Positions 39,454-51,400 of a stretch of DNA of 64,000 bases are shown one piece after another; the stretch's first letter is position 1; every line of letters starts with the position of its first letter. The position numbers were made by a program, and so were the translations under genes. The notes under the pieces were generated by a model. The model was given only the letters and a program-made list of their open reading frames with translations, was not told where the DNA came from and did no database searches. This DNA comes from Ochotona curzoniae (lineage: Eukaryota > Chordata > Mammalia > Lagomorpha > Ochotonidae): contig NW_024465421.1 of NCBI RefSeq assembly GCF_017591425.1, positions 23,821,001 to 23,885,000 of the forward strand. The letters are read 5' to 3'.

Positions 39454-42400
39454 CAATTAAGCATTGCAATAACTGTGGCTGAAAAGTGAAACCCCAGAGC
39501 CAGGATGTGGCATACTGGTAGACCTGCCTGCCAAGCTGGGTCCCTTACTGCCAGTTCAAACCTGCCTGCTTCTCTCCCCACCCAGCCCCCAGCTCATGGT
39601 CTGGAAGAGCAGTGGAGGGCAGCACGAGTGCTTGGACCCTGCACCTGTGTGGGAGACCCGGAGCAGGCTCCTGGCTCCTGGCTTTGAACAGCCCAGCCCA
39701 GCTGCAAGGGAGGGAAGCAGTGCGTGTGGCAGGTATCTCTTTGTCTTTCCCTTTCTGTAACTATCTTTTAAATAAATACAAAAAGAAAAGAAGTGGGCCT
39801 GGTGTGGTGGCCTAGCAGTTAAAGTCCTTGCCTCGAACACGCTGGGATCCTATATGGGCGCCGGTTCTTTTTTTTTTTTTAGATTTATTTTTATTATTTT
39901 TTATTGGAAAGGCGGATATACAGAGAGGAGAGACAGAGAGGAAGATCTTCCATCCGATGATTCACTCCCCAAGTGAGCCGCAACGGGCCGATACTATGCC
40001 GATCCGAAGCCAGGAGCCTCTTCCGGGTCTCCCACGCGGGTGCAGGGTCCCAAAGCTTTGGGCCGTCCTCAACTGCTTTCCCAGGCCACAGGCAGGGAGC
40101 TGGAAGGGAAGCGGGGCTGCCGGGATTAGAACCGGCGCCCATATGGGATCCCGGGCGTGCAAGGCGAGGACTTAACCACTTGCGCCACCGCGCCGGGCCC
40201 TGGGCGCCGGTTCTAATCCCAGCAGCCCCACTTCCCATCCAGCTCCCTGCCTGTGGCCTGGGAAGGCAGTTGAGGACGGCCCAAAGCCTTGGGACCCTGC
40301 ACCCACGTGGGAGACCTGGAGGAGGCTCCTGGCTCCTGGCTTCGGATTGGCTCAGCTCCGGCCATTGCGGTCACTTGGGGATTAAATCAGCAGATGAAAG
40401 ATCTCTGCTTTTTCTCCTGTCTGTATATCTGACTTTGCAATAAAAATAAATAAATCTTTTTTAAAAATTTGTGGCGGTTAAATATGTAAATATTAAATAC
40501 GTAAATAGGTAGATAAGCACAGTAGTCAGGGAGATGTTGCATGTGTTGGTTCCCTCTCACGCGTGCGGGCAGCGCTGGTCCAGGCCGCAGTGGGAGCCTC
40601 GCAGCGGGTGATGGAGGCGCGCCTGCCTTCCAGTTGTACACTGCAGTGTCACGCCCACGCTCCTATCGACCCGCAATAAGAGGCAGACGCGAGTGAAGTC
40701 TTCCGCGGTAGTCTTTATTGTGCACACCAAGATGATGAAGAGGAAGGCCCCGACCCAGCTCGTGCTCTCGCTCTTATCGGGGATGGCTCCGCCCAAGTGG
40801 CGGCTTATTGGTGAGCCTCTAGACCACGCGCCAATCCTGCAGTTTGGATAGGGCAAGAGGCCTGTGCACGCGCTGATCACGCCGCTGTTCACGCGTCAGC
40901 CCTCAGCGCATGTGCAAGCGCCTGCGCAATACTCTCCAATGTACGTGACAGGAGCTACTCCTGCTGACGTGTTTATTTCCGCCAGGCGCCATCTTTAGGC
41001 CACCGTGTGTGGCAATCAACATCACCGCGTGTGGCAATCAACATCTCCCCCTTTCTTCTTTACAAAAAGAGCCTGTCTTAGGTTGTGGCTTGGGATACTC
41101 TTTACCCGTCTAGGGAGATCATTGTCAGATACCAATGGCCTCCTGTCTTAGGTGGAGACATCCTAGCCATCTTACCCGTCATTGGCAGCAGTTTGTAGAG
41201 AAAGTTGGCAAAGGTCAAGCTGCTGACATGGGTCACCCTTCCGCGTGCAATGGGCAATCCCAGCGGAGTGCAAGGGCTGACCCTGAATGAATAAGGGTTG
41301 TGTGCACACCCAACTCGGTGCAATGCCGTGACGGCTCGAGGTGCTAGGGCTGTGCATTGGATCTTATTCATTATTGAGCATGGTTAACCAAGCCTGGGGG
41401 AGGCACCCTCTTGAAGGGCTAGAAGGGCCTGGCGGATAATCACACGATCTTGAGCAGCCCTCTGTCTTATGCGATAGAGGCAAAAAAGGGCAAGCGCCAA
41501 CCCGCCGCATAAGAGCGAGAGCAAGACCCCCACTCCCGCCCATTCCTTTATAGAGGCCGCAGCGGTTTTGATCCAGTCTGTCATGGAGTGTGCTATTGAA
41601 GGATCGACTCTGGTGGAATTAATCTGCACGATCGCGATCCTTAGATCTTGTTGAAGCTCGTCGAACTCTTTGGTCCAATTTCCTAAAAGATAACTAGACA
41701 GTTGTCTGGACAAATTAGCAGCATGTGAGCCATTAACAAAAGGAACCGATGTCACACATAGGCCAGGAAGACGCCATTGACAGCCTAATTGTGCTACTTC
41801 CCACAGGGTGTCGACCTGGTCCTGAACCAGATCGACTCTCTGATTCAAGACCATCAGGCCCCCTTTTAGGTGGCTATTAATGTGGGCCTGATTTTGTAAG
41901 GCTTGGGCTGTAGCAGCAGAAATGTTATTTAAGGCAGTGGCCGTCTGTACAGTGGTGGAAAGGGCCACGGCCGCCGTGGCGGAGGCTGCAAGAGCTACGG
42001 TAATAGCGGCTATCAGAGCAGCCGTTATCCCAAAATCCCTCTTCTGGCGATATAGGGTCAGAGCAGTGGGGGTGTCCACGGGCCAGGGAAGCCATCTCGG
42101 GATGTGCATCACAACAGCTCCATCCCAGTCATCAGTGGCATTCCAGCATTGTGCCAATTTGCACCATTTCTCAGAACAATTCAAAGATGACACTGGTTGG
42201 CCTGTAGATTTAAACAGCAGGAACAAAAACGGAGGAATCACACAAACTGGAGTGGAAACAAAACTCTCTGTCCTAAATTCTTTGGTAACATTTAACGAGG
42301 TCTCAAAAGGTTCCGTAAAATTCCAGGTAACATTGGCAAGCATTATCTTGCCTCCTCTCAACATTGAAAATGGTTGCAAATCTGTACAGGATCCATTAAT

Positions 42401-45400
42401 TCCACAAAGAAGCCACTGATGCCAGGGATTCACAAAAATAGATTGTACTGGATTTTGATATGTATAATTAAGGCCACTATAGGAGTTATTGCGCCAGGTA
42501 CCCATAGCAGGAGAAAAGGTATATTGGCCTCGTCTGGCCCACATAACCATGGGGGACTGACAGGAGGTCCATGGTTTCAAGAGTTTTGATGAATAGGGCG
42601 TGGAACAACGGGGCATCCATTTTGGCTGTGATGGAATCGTCAGATTTCTATTAAGATGGCGGAGTGGCATAGCCCCGAAAATTATGGTGGCATTGGCAAA
42701 AGGAGCGGCCTCAGTAGATGGCGACTGTGTGGACAACAAAGTTTGCCTAAGCCATTGATCTAGCTTCTGTGTCCAGGTTAACTCTGGCTGATCTACCCAC
42801 GCAGCTGCCTGTGGAGAAAAAGTAACACAAGAATAATCCTCGCTGGCAGAGCCACTCCAAAACTGAAAACACAGGGAGCCACTCAGATCCAAATTATAGC
42901 TTGTAACATTGGCCTCTTCCATATCCATAGGCAAATATGGCAAATCAAGGGTCTCATTTGTGGTAAAAAAGCGAGGAAACACAGCCGCTGTATGGGTGAC
43001 CGGCAGGGGCCGTGGAAAGGCAGTTAGAATGCCCCAACGATGCTCAGTCATGGCTAAGCTGGATAGAAGCAGCACCCCAACTAGCACTAACAGGGTATTA
43101 CCCCGAAAGGGATTCACGATTCTCATTCTCAGCGGCGTCCTCTTCGTCCTCTTGCGAAGGCGCTGCTTCAATCGGGCCTGGACAGCTGCGGGTCAATCGT
43201 GACGGAACCCAAATCGGGACTGGAGCATCCTGTGGAAACACACAAATAGCTCCTCGAGCTTGTCTTATTACAGGGTCTGGACCTTTCCATTTAGTTTCTA
43301 ATACATCCTTCCATTTGACCCATGACTGTTCTTTAGTAGAGGGAAGGGAATGCCGATCGGCGGCGCTCAGGCCTTTCTCATCTAGTTGTAAAAAATTAAT
43401 GGTAAAAAGGGCCAGGGCCAAAATGGCCCGAGGGCTATGGCTAGTGAGGCCAAATGAGTCCCAGGCGGTTCTCTGTTTTTGTATGTATTCTTTAATGGTG
43501 CGATGAGCGCGTTCAATTATTCCTTGTCCTTGTGGATTATATGGGATACCAGTAATTAATTTCACACCCATCTGTTTGCAAAAGGCATGAAATTTCACCG
43601 AGGTATAGGCAGGGCCATTATCAGTTTTGAGACATTCAGGTTTACCCCACGCGGCCCATGCTTCTAAGCAATGTTGGATTACATGAACAGCCTTTTCCCC
43701 AGTTAGTACTGATGCAAAAAGTATGCCTGAAAAGGAATCAACAGATACATGTACAAATTGATTTTTCCCAAAGGAGGGGACGTGTGTCACGTCCATCTGC
43801 CATAGTTGATTAGGCCTCAATCCTCTGGGGTTAACCCCTTCATGCGGAACAGGCCTAAATTCGCAGCAGGCAGGACAATCAAGAACAATCTGGCGTGCCT
43901 CTTTTCTAGTAATCCCAAATCGAAGTCTAAGGGTCTGGGCTGAAACATGAAACTGTGAATGGAATTGGCGGGCCTTCTCCTCTGAGGAAGGTGGAGACAC
44001 GAGCATCATCAGAACCTGAGTCCTGGTGGCGGCGTCTGCAAGAGCATTTCCTCTAGTTAGTGGTCCCGGTAGCCCTGAATGGGCTCGAATATGGGTTATA
44101 TAAAAGGGGTGGTTTCTATGCCAAATGGCCTGTTGAATTTGTTTAAAAAGATCTGCCACCGGGCCGGACTCTGAAATAAAGCCAGCGGCCTCTAAAACAT
44201 TCACCGCATTCACCACATATAGGGAATCAGAAACAATATTCAAGGGCTCTGAAAAGGTTTGTAAGGCAAGAAGCACCATATGACATTCCACTCTCTGAGG
44301 AGAGACTGTTGAAAAGGACTTGGTTATTATCCTCTCTTCAGCAACCAGGGCTCCAGCTCCTGTCGAGGAGCCGTCAGTGAAAACTGTCAAAGCACCAGTA
44401 AGAGGATGAGAGCTGGTTTTCTCTGGAAAAACCACAGGATGTCGCTGTAAAAATTGTAATAATGGGTGTTTTGGAAGATGATTATCAAAAACTCCTTGAT
44501 AGGTAAACATTAAGATGGACCACTCATTGCTACACCCACTCAGCACTTGTAATTGTTGAACAGTATAGGGAACTACTACGCGGTCTGGATAGCGCCCAAA
44601 ATGACACAAAGCTAATTTTAACCCCTTAAGTACTATGGACGCGACCGCAGATGGATACCATTGAATAGACTTAATCTGAGAAATCTGAGAATGAATCCAA
44701 AGCAATGGGCCTTGTTGCCATAACACAGCAGTGGGGAAAATCTCTGTAGCTAACACACATAATTCAAAAGGCTGATCTTGATCTAGGCGAACTAATTGAG
44801 CCTTCTCTATGGCCTCTTGAACTTTCACTAAGACCTGTTGTGCCTCAGGTGTGAGTGTTCGTCGGGAGGCAAGATCAGAATCGCCTTCAAGTAGGGCGAA
44901 CAGGGGCTTTAACTCCTGAGAAGAGATCTTGAGGAAGGGTCGTAACCAATTAATATCCCCCGCTAATTTTTGAAAATCATTCAGTGTTCGCAAATGAGAA
45001 ATTTTAAGACTTATCTTTTGAGGCCTAACATATGTTTCTGTGATTAAAGATCCTAAAAAGGCTTTTACCTGCTGCATTTGAACCTTCTCGGCTGAAACTA
45101 TAAGGCCATAATTCTGTAGAGCCCGCTTCAAATCAACATAAATCTGTAATAACTGGTCTTGTTTTGGGCACAAATTAGAATATCATCCATATAATGGACA
45201 ATACGAGCTGTTGGAAACCGGTCTCGTACCGGCTGTAACACTTGGGCAACATAAAGCTGACACATGGTGGGGCTATTAGCCATTCCCTGAGGCAATACTT
45301 TCCATTGATAACGCTTATCCGGCTCTTCATGATTAACAGAGGGAATAGTAAAAGCAAACCTCTCCCTATCTTGTAATGCTAATGGTATAGAAAAAAAGCA

Positions 45401-48400
45401 ATCTTTTAAATCAATCACTAATAACGGCCAGTGTTTAGGGAGGGATGACAAAACTGGGAGGCCCCTTTGAACGGGACCAAAGCATTGCATCTGTGCATTT
45501 ACAGCTCTTAAATCATGCAAAAGGCGCCACTTTCCTGATTTCTTTTTGATAACAAAGATAGGAGTATTCCAAGGAGAAACAGAGGGCTCTAAATGTCCCA
45601 AATGTAATTGTTCCTGAACTAATTGTTGAGCAGCTTGGCATTTCTCAAATGATAGCGGCCATTGGGGAACCCAAACCGGTTCGGCTGTTTTCCAAGGTAT
45701 GGGCAGCTGCATACCAATGGCCGCTATTAAAAACCCAGGCCTTTACGGCCTGGATTTTCCCGAGGTTCAATTGGCTGGACAATACCTTGATTCTGTTTGC
45801 CTAAACCTTTTCCCTGTATATAGCCCATTTGTTTCATTAGTTTTCGAGAGGTCTCAGAATAACCGGAGGCATTGGAGACTAACCGCACCCCCATCTGTTG
45901 AAGAATATCTCTTCCCCAAAGGCAAACCGGTAGGTCCAGGACATAAGGTGTGACTGTCCCGCAGTTGCCTTCCTTATCCTTCCACTGTAGGGCTCTGGCA
46001 CTTTGGGATGGAGCTTGTTCAAACCCCAGGCCGCGTAAACTATGGGAAGTTCGAAGCAAAGGCCAATCACGCGGCCAATATCTAGAGGTTATAATGCTCT
46101 TATCAGCTCCTGTATCTAAAAGTCCCATAAACGGCCTGTTTTCTATTTGTAATTTAAGCATAGGTCTATCAGCCATATCCATCATTAAATTTATATTAGA
46201 GATCTCTACTTTGGTCTGAGAGGAATCCTTCATTTCAGATAAAACTGGCAAAAATATAAGTTGAGCAATGGGGTCACCTTGGGCAACAGCGAAGGTACCT
46301 TGTGTTGTTGAGCATAAAATCGACAAGGAATCAGCGCCCGGGTGTAAGACCCCTGGTGTTACAATAAAGCCTTGCGAACTCAGGGCGGCACGGCCCACCA
46401 CAAGCCCTAGTTTATCTGGCGGCATCGTGCCTGTCAGGGTAACAGGAATTGGCAAGATGCCATCTTCTGTTGTTAATAGGACTCCGGTGGCGGCACAGAG
46501 GTCCATACTTGCTGGGTGTTGGCGCGGGTTGGGCTCTTCTGTGTGGAGCGATAAAATGCCCGAGGGACTGAGGGGACCTGGGTCTTTGGGCCCCACTCCC
46601 CGTTTTTTGATTCCTGAGTGGGAAGTGGTCGCCCTTCAATGTCTTTGACAGATTTACATTCATTAGCCCAATGTTTTCCCTTACGGCACCGTGGACATAT
46701 TCCGGGGACTTTACGGCCTGGCCCGGCGCGGCATTCTTTCTTCATGTGTCCTGGCTTACCGCATTGAAAACATACCGGCAATGTCCTCTCTCTGGGGGAG
46801 GCCTTTAAAATGGCCGCCGCCAGGCCATGTGCGGTTAGAGGGCCTCCTGTATCTCTGCAAATTTTCAGCCAATCCGTCAGTCCCCTGGCTCTACGATCTT
46901 TTATCAAGGCCCTGCATTCTGCATTACACTGTTCCCAGATAATTTGTTCCATCATCTTATTTGTTTGCTCTCCTTCTCCAAAAGTTCTCTCCACTGCTTG
47001 CATTACTCGAGCAACAAAGTCAGCAAAAGGCTCATCAGACCTCTGCTTTACCTGTGTTATCCCCAACTGCTCCTGTCCTTTAAGGGAAATGCCTTTCCAG
47101 GCCCTAATTGCCGCCTCGGCAATCTGTGTGTATACTTGCCAGGGGAAATTATTTTGATCATTGGCGTATTCAGCCTGTCCAGTAAGCATATTAAACCCCC
47201 ATCTTCCAGCCTCGCCAGCACGTCTATGATTGGCGTGTGCCGTCACGGCCAAATATTCATGCCATAGGCCCTTCCAATTTAAGTAAACACCCATATTTGG
47301 GAGGACGGCCTTCACCACAAACTGCCAATCTGACGGAGTCAAAACCTGTCCACCCAACCGCTCTAACAGGGATAAGGTATAATTGGCATGAAGGCCATAT
47401 TGAGACACAGCTGCAGCTAATTCTTTAATTAATGAGGCCTCCACCGGGTGATGTACTCTCTGGTTCCCCTGTTCAAGTACGGGGAATGCCTGTTGAAGTT
47501 CCCGTTTCACTTCATTACTAAGAAAAGAATCATTTATCATGGGTAAGGGGGGCGCTGAAGGCGCCGGAGTTGCGGGTGCCTCTTGGCTCCGCCCATTGCG
47601 GGAGGAGGGGCCACAACGTCCCTCCTGGGCCTCGCGTTCCCTGGAGTCTTTCTCACCTCTCCTTTTTCTATTATAATCTTTTCTTGGTCTATGCTCTTCC
47701 TCTGAGTCTAAAGATTCTGTATCTGAGGAAGAGGGAGCTACTTTTAACTTCTCTAACTCCGATATCGGGTAAAGGGAAGATTTTTTCTCTTGACTATGGC
47801 CATTTTTATCGTTTTTCTCATTTTTCTTGACTCCCTTTTCTTGTTTAAGTTTGGTACCAACTCTCTCCTCCCGCTCTGTTTCTGAGAGGCTATCTTGGGC
47901 TAATTGAAGGCAATCTCGACCCTGAGTCACAGCTTCTTTGCACCGGTCGTCTTCTAAACATGCACGAATCAATCTCCATAGTGGCATAACTCCCGGACTC
48001 AAACGGTCACGCTCCTTAGCTCTCTGTAAATCTTTACCGAGTTTCTCCCAGGACCGCGGAGTCAATGATCCGGAAACCACATACCAGGGCGCATGACAAT
48101 CTATTTCTTTGATAAAGCCTTCTAGTGTGCGTTCATTAACCTTTAAGTTGCGTGCCTTCAAAACTGCCTGTAAAGGCTTAATCAAGGAAGTCTGCGCACC
48201 CATGTCTCAGGGTTAAATTCCTCAAGCCCAGTAACGCCTCCCTCTCAGAGCTCCTTACCTATTTATGGCCGCGGTTCTGACTTCTCCCCGTATGGCACGG
48301 GGGGCCTTCCTCTAGGTCCCGAAATTTCCCGGGTTTCGGCACCAGTTGTCACGCCCACGCTCCTATCGACCCGCAATAAGAGGCAGACGCGAGTGAAGTC

Positions 48401-51400
48401 TTCCGCGGTAGTCTTTATTGTGCACACCAAGATGATGAAGAGGAAGGCCCCGACCCAGCTCGTGCTCTCGCTCTTATCGGGGATGGCTCCGCCCAAGTGG
48501 CGGCTTATTGGTGAGCCTCTAGACCACGCGCCAATCCTGCAGTTTGGATAGGGCAAGAGGCCTGTGCACGCGCTGATCACGCCGCTGTTCACGCGTCAGC
48601 CCTCAGCGCATGTGCAAGCGCCTGCGCAATACTCTCCAATGTACGTGACAGGAGCTACTCCTGCTGACGTGTTTATTTCCGCCAGGCGCCATCTTTAGGC
48701 CACCGTGTGTGGCAATCAACATCACCGCGTGTGGCAATCAACACTGCAGGAAGTTGATTTTTTTTTTTAAAGATTTATTTTTATTATTTTTTCATTGGAA
48801 AGGCGGATATACAGAGAGGAGATACAGAGAGGAAGATCTTCCATCCGATGATTCACTCCCCAAGTGAGCGCAACGGGTCGATACTATGCCGATCCGAAGC
48901 CAGGAGCCTCTTCCGGGTCTCCCACGCGGGTGCAGGGTCCCAAAGCTTTGGGCCGTCCTCAACTGCCTTCCCAGGCCACAGGCAGGGAGCTGGAAGGGAA
49001 GCGGGGCTGCCGGGATTAGAACCGGCGCCCATATGGGATCCCGGGCGTGCAAGGCGAGGACTTAACCACTTGCGCCACCGCGCCGGGCCCAGGAAGTTGA
49101 TTTGAAGTGAAGTTGCTGGGACCTGAACCAAACTCCCCCACGTGGTTTGCAGGTGACTTACTGCTGTGCCAACACCACCCCGTGCCACTTTAAATAAACC
49201 TGCCAGAGTGCCCGGTTGGAATACAGTGTAGCTGCTGACCCCTGGTGGTCACTGGGCAGCATGCAGCTTAGTTTGAGATAATGAACAGCAGGGTGAGAGC
49301 TGTGGATCCCAGGCGACTGTGGGCACTGGGTGTCTGCCCGCTGCGCGCAGGGCACCTCGGGGAGGCCTGTCACAGTCTACACTGCGGCCTGCGCTTCGCT
49401 GAGTTGTAATAGCAGGGCTACTTGAGGTAACACTTTGCATCATGTTTGAGTAATTTGTCATCATGGTCAGTAATCATTTCTTCAAATTAATCGTTTGTTC
49501 AAAGTAAAAATGAAAAATTTCACTTGAGAAATAAAAGCATTGTTCTTTTCCTTAGATATCGGATCAGAAAGATACACTTTCAATTTCACCATCCGAGACT
49601 CGCCAAGTCACTTTGTCAATGTGACATCCTGGGGCAGCGAAAATCACGTCAGGTCCCTTGCTGGCAGCTTCCGGGTTGGCGAGTGTGGTGAGTTGCCCTC
49701 TGTGCCAGGAGTCCTCCCGTGGTATGCTAAGGAGCCTAAATGAAGTCAGACAGTCTGCAACTCTCAAGGGCTTTGTGAGAAGCAGATGCTAGGCCGCTCG
49801 GGAGTCCTGGGAGCGGCGAGAATGATGGAAACGCTTTTACCAAGCAGTTTTATCACCTTAGCGTTGCAAGTGTTTCAGATTTCAGTTTGTATCAACTATT
49901 GGTCTTTTTCTGTTTTTAGCATTTGTTTTACTTGAAAGTCTCTCTCTCTCACAGACACACCCACACACAGAAGAGACCAAGAGGGTCTTTCACTCACTGC
50001 TTCACTCCCCACATGGCTGCAATGGCTGGAGTGGAGCTGATTGGAAAGCAGGAGCCAGGAGCTTCCTCCAGGTCTGCCACCTGGGTGCAGGGACCTTGTT
50101 GAGCTTTCCCAGGCCACAGGCAGGGAGCTGGAAGGGAAGCGGGGCTGCCAGGATTAGAACCGGTGCCCATATGGGATCCTGGTGTGTTCAAGGCGAGGAC
50201 CTTAACCACTGCGCCACCGCGCCGGGCCCGAGAGTAAAATTTTGAATAGGAGTTTAGGCAAAATACCAACTCAGCTACACCTTCTACTCACTTTAAACCC
50301 TGTCAGTCAGTCCAGCCTGCTTTCATCAAAAGAACAAGAACTCTGAAGCTTACAGTTGGATTCCAGCACTTTACTTACATCATGGTTTTGAGAAAATGTC
50401 TTAATCTTGTTAGACCTTACCTGTGAAATAATAGCCCTTTAAGGTTGTTGTGGCTGTTGAATGCGCTGGCGTGCTCTCCTCCCGCAGAGCTTGCCGAGTC
50501 CCAGGAGGCGTGGGGAGGGAGGGCAGTGCGGCGATGGACTCCTTCCCTGCTCTGTCGGGCAGGCCGTCTGTCCCCATAGCAGCATCTCTGAGCTCCCCAG
50601 CTTCCAGTGCCCGATGCCGTTAATGCGCTCCTTAAGTGGACACAGGTTGTTAGTCTTACAAGGACACTGCAGAGGTCATGAAAGTGGAATTAAAAGATAA
50701 ATTTATTGTTTTATAAAAATTCTCAAATTACTTGTTCATGTAAGGTGAGTGCATATAATAAGGAAGGCTCGACAAAGTCTGTGGGGGAACAGACTGTGAC
50801 ATGGTGTGCTCCCTGAGCTGGGAAGTGACAGCCCAGACCTGCAGCTGTGGTCCGTGTGCCCTCCACCCGCCGCTGCCGCCCGGGCATGTGTAAGTAGGGC
50901 AAGGTCAGTAAGTGTTGCAACCAATGCCACTAAATCAACACACTTCTGTTAAGGCATGCCACAGTGGGATTAACACACAACACTGCTAATGTCACTATCC
51001 AGGCTGACAGCCACATCATTTCTCAGTGTGGTGGCCTGTCCTCGCTGTGCATGATGGCCTGTCCTCGCTGTGTGTGTTGGCCTGTCCTCAGTGCGTGCGT
51101 GGTGGCCTGTCCTCGCTGTGCGTGGTGGCCTGTCCTCGCTGTGTGTGTGGTGGCCTGTCCTCGCTGTGCAGGGTGGCCTGTCCTCGCTGTGCGTGGTGGC
51201 CTGTCCTCATTGTGTGCGTGGTGGCCTGTCCTCGCTGTGCAGGGTGGCCTGTCCTCGCTGTGCGTGTGGTGGCCTGTCCTCGCTGTGCGTGGTGGCCTGT
51301 CCTCGCTGTGCGTGGTGGCCTGTCCTCAGTGCGTGCGTGGTGGCCTTTCCTCGCTGTGCGTGGTGGCCTTTCCTCGCTATGCGTGGTGGCCTGTCCTCGC

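Larger units (their letters stand above)
40647..48743 (-). mobile_element. Class II (betaretrovirus-like) endogenous provirus, 8,097 bp
   Basis: Complete proviral layout on the minus strand: 5' LTR, tRNA-Phe primer site, leader with splice donor, gag, pro, pol, env, polypurine tract, 3' LTR. Gag, pro and pol use three successive -1 frames, as in mouse mammary tumour virus and HERV-K(HML) relatives. The protease carries a dUTPase-like domain in front and a G-patch behind, both class II hallmarks. LTRs look identical, so integration is recent. It lies antisense in MEIOB intron 2. Only pol shows an evident break. A lagomorph class II family (RERV-H of rabbit) is known; I cannot tell from memory whether this is that lineage. 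Confidence 0.96.
40641..48749 (-). repeat. 6-bp target-site duplication CTGCAG of the provirus
   Basis: CTGCAG at 40,641-40,646 directly precedes one LTR and CTGCAG at 48,744-48,749 directly follows the other. Six base pairs is the usual duplication for betaretroviruses. Confidence 0.93.

Noticed and set aside
39419..39455. Regular repeat considered as an array element
   Set aside because: Simple (CA)n microsatellite. All other tandem arrays lack unique spacers, so none is CRISPR-like; the DNA is a mammalian chromosome.
40650..40892. Possible LTR-encoded protein like the MMTV superantigen
   Set aside because: The frame on the minus strand of each LTR has no ATG (its first codon is GTG), is about 80 codons long and shows no relevant features.
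41102..41371. 89-codon frame between env and the 3' LTR
   Set aside because: No similarity to known accessory proteins; probably chance in the 3' noncoding region.
43127..43171. Env start at 43,171
   Set aside because: That codon is TTG. The first ATG in frame is at 43,126; the upstream stretch is kept only as a hypothesis.
47570..47830. Plus-strand frames inside the provirus
   Set aside because: Antisense shadows of gag, pol and env with no independent support.
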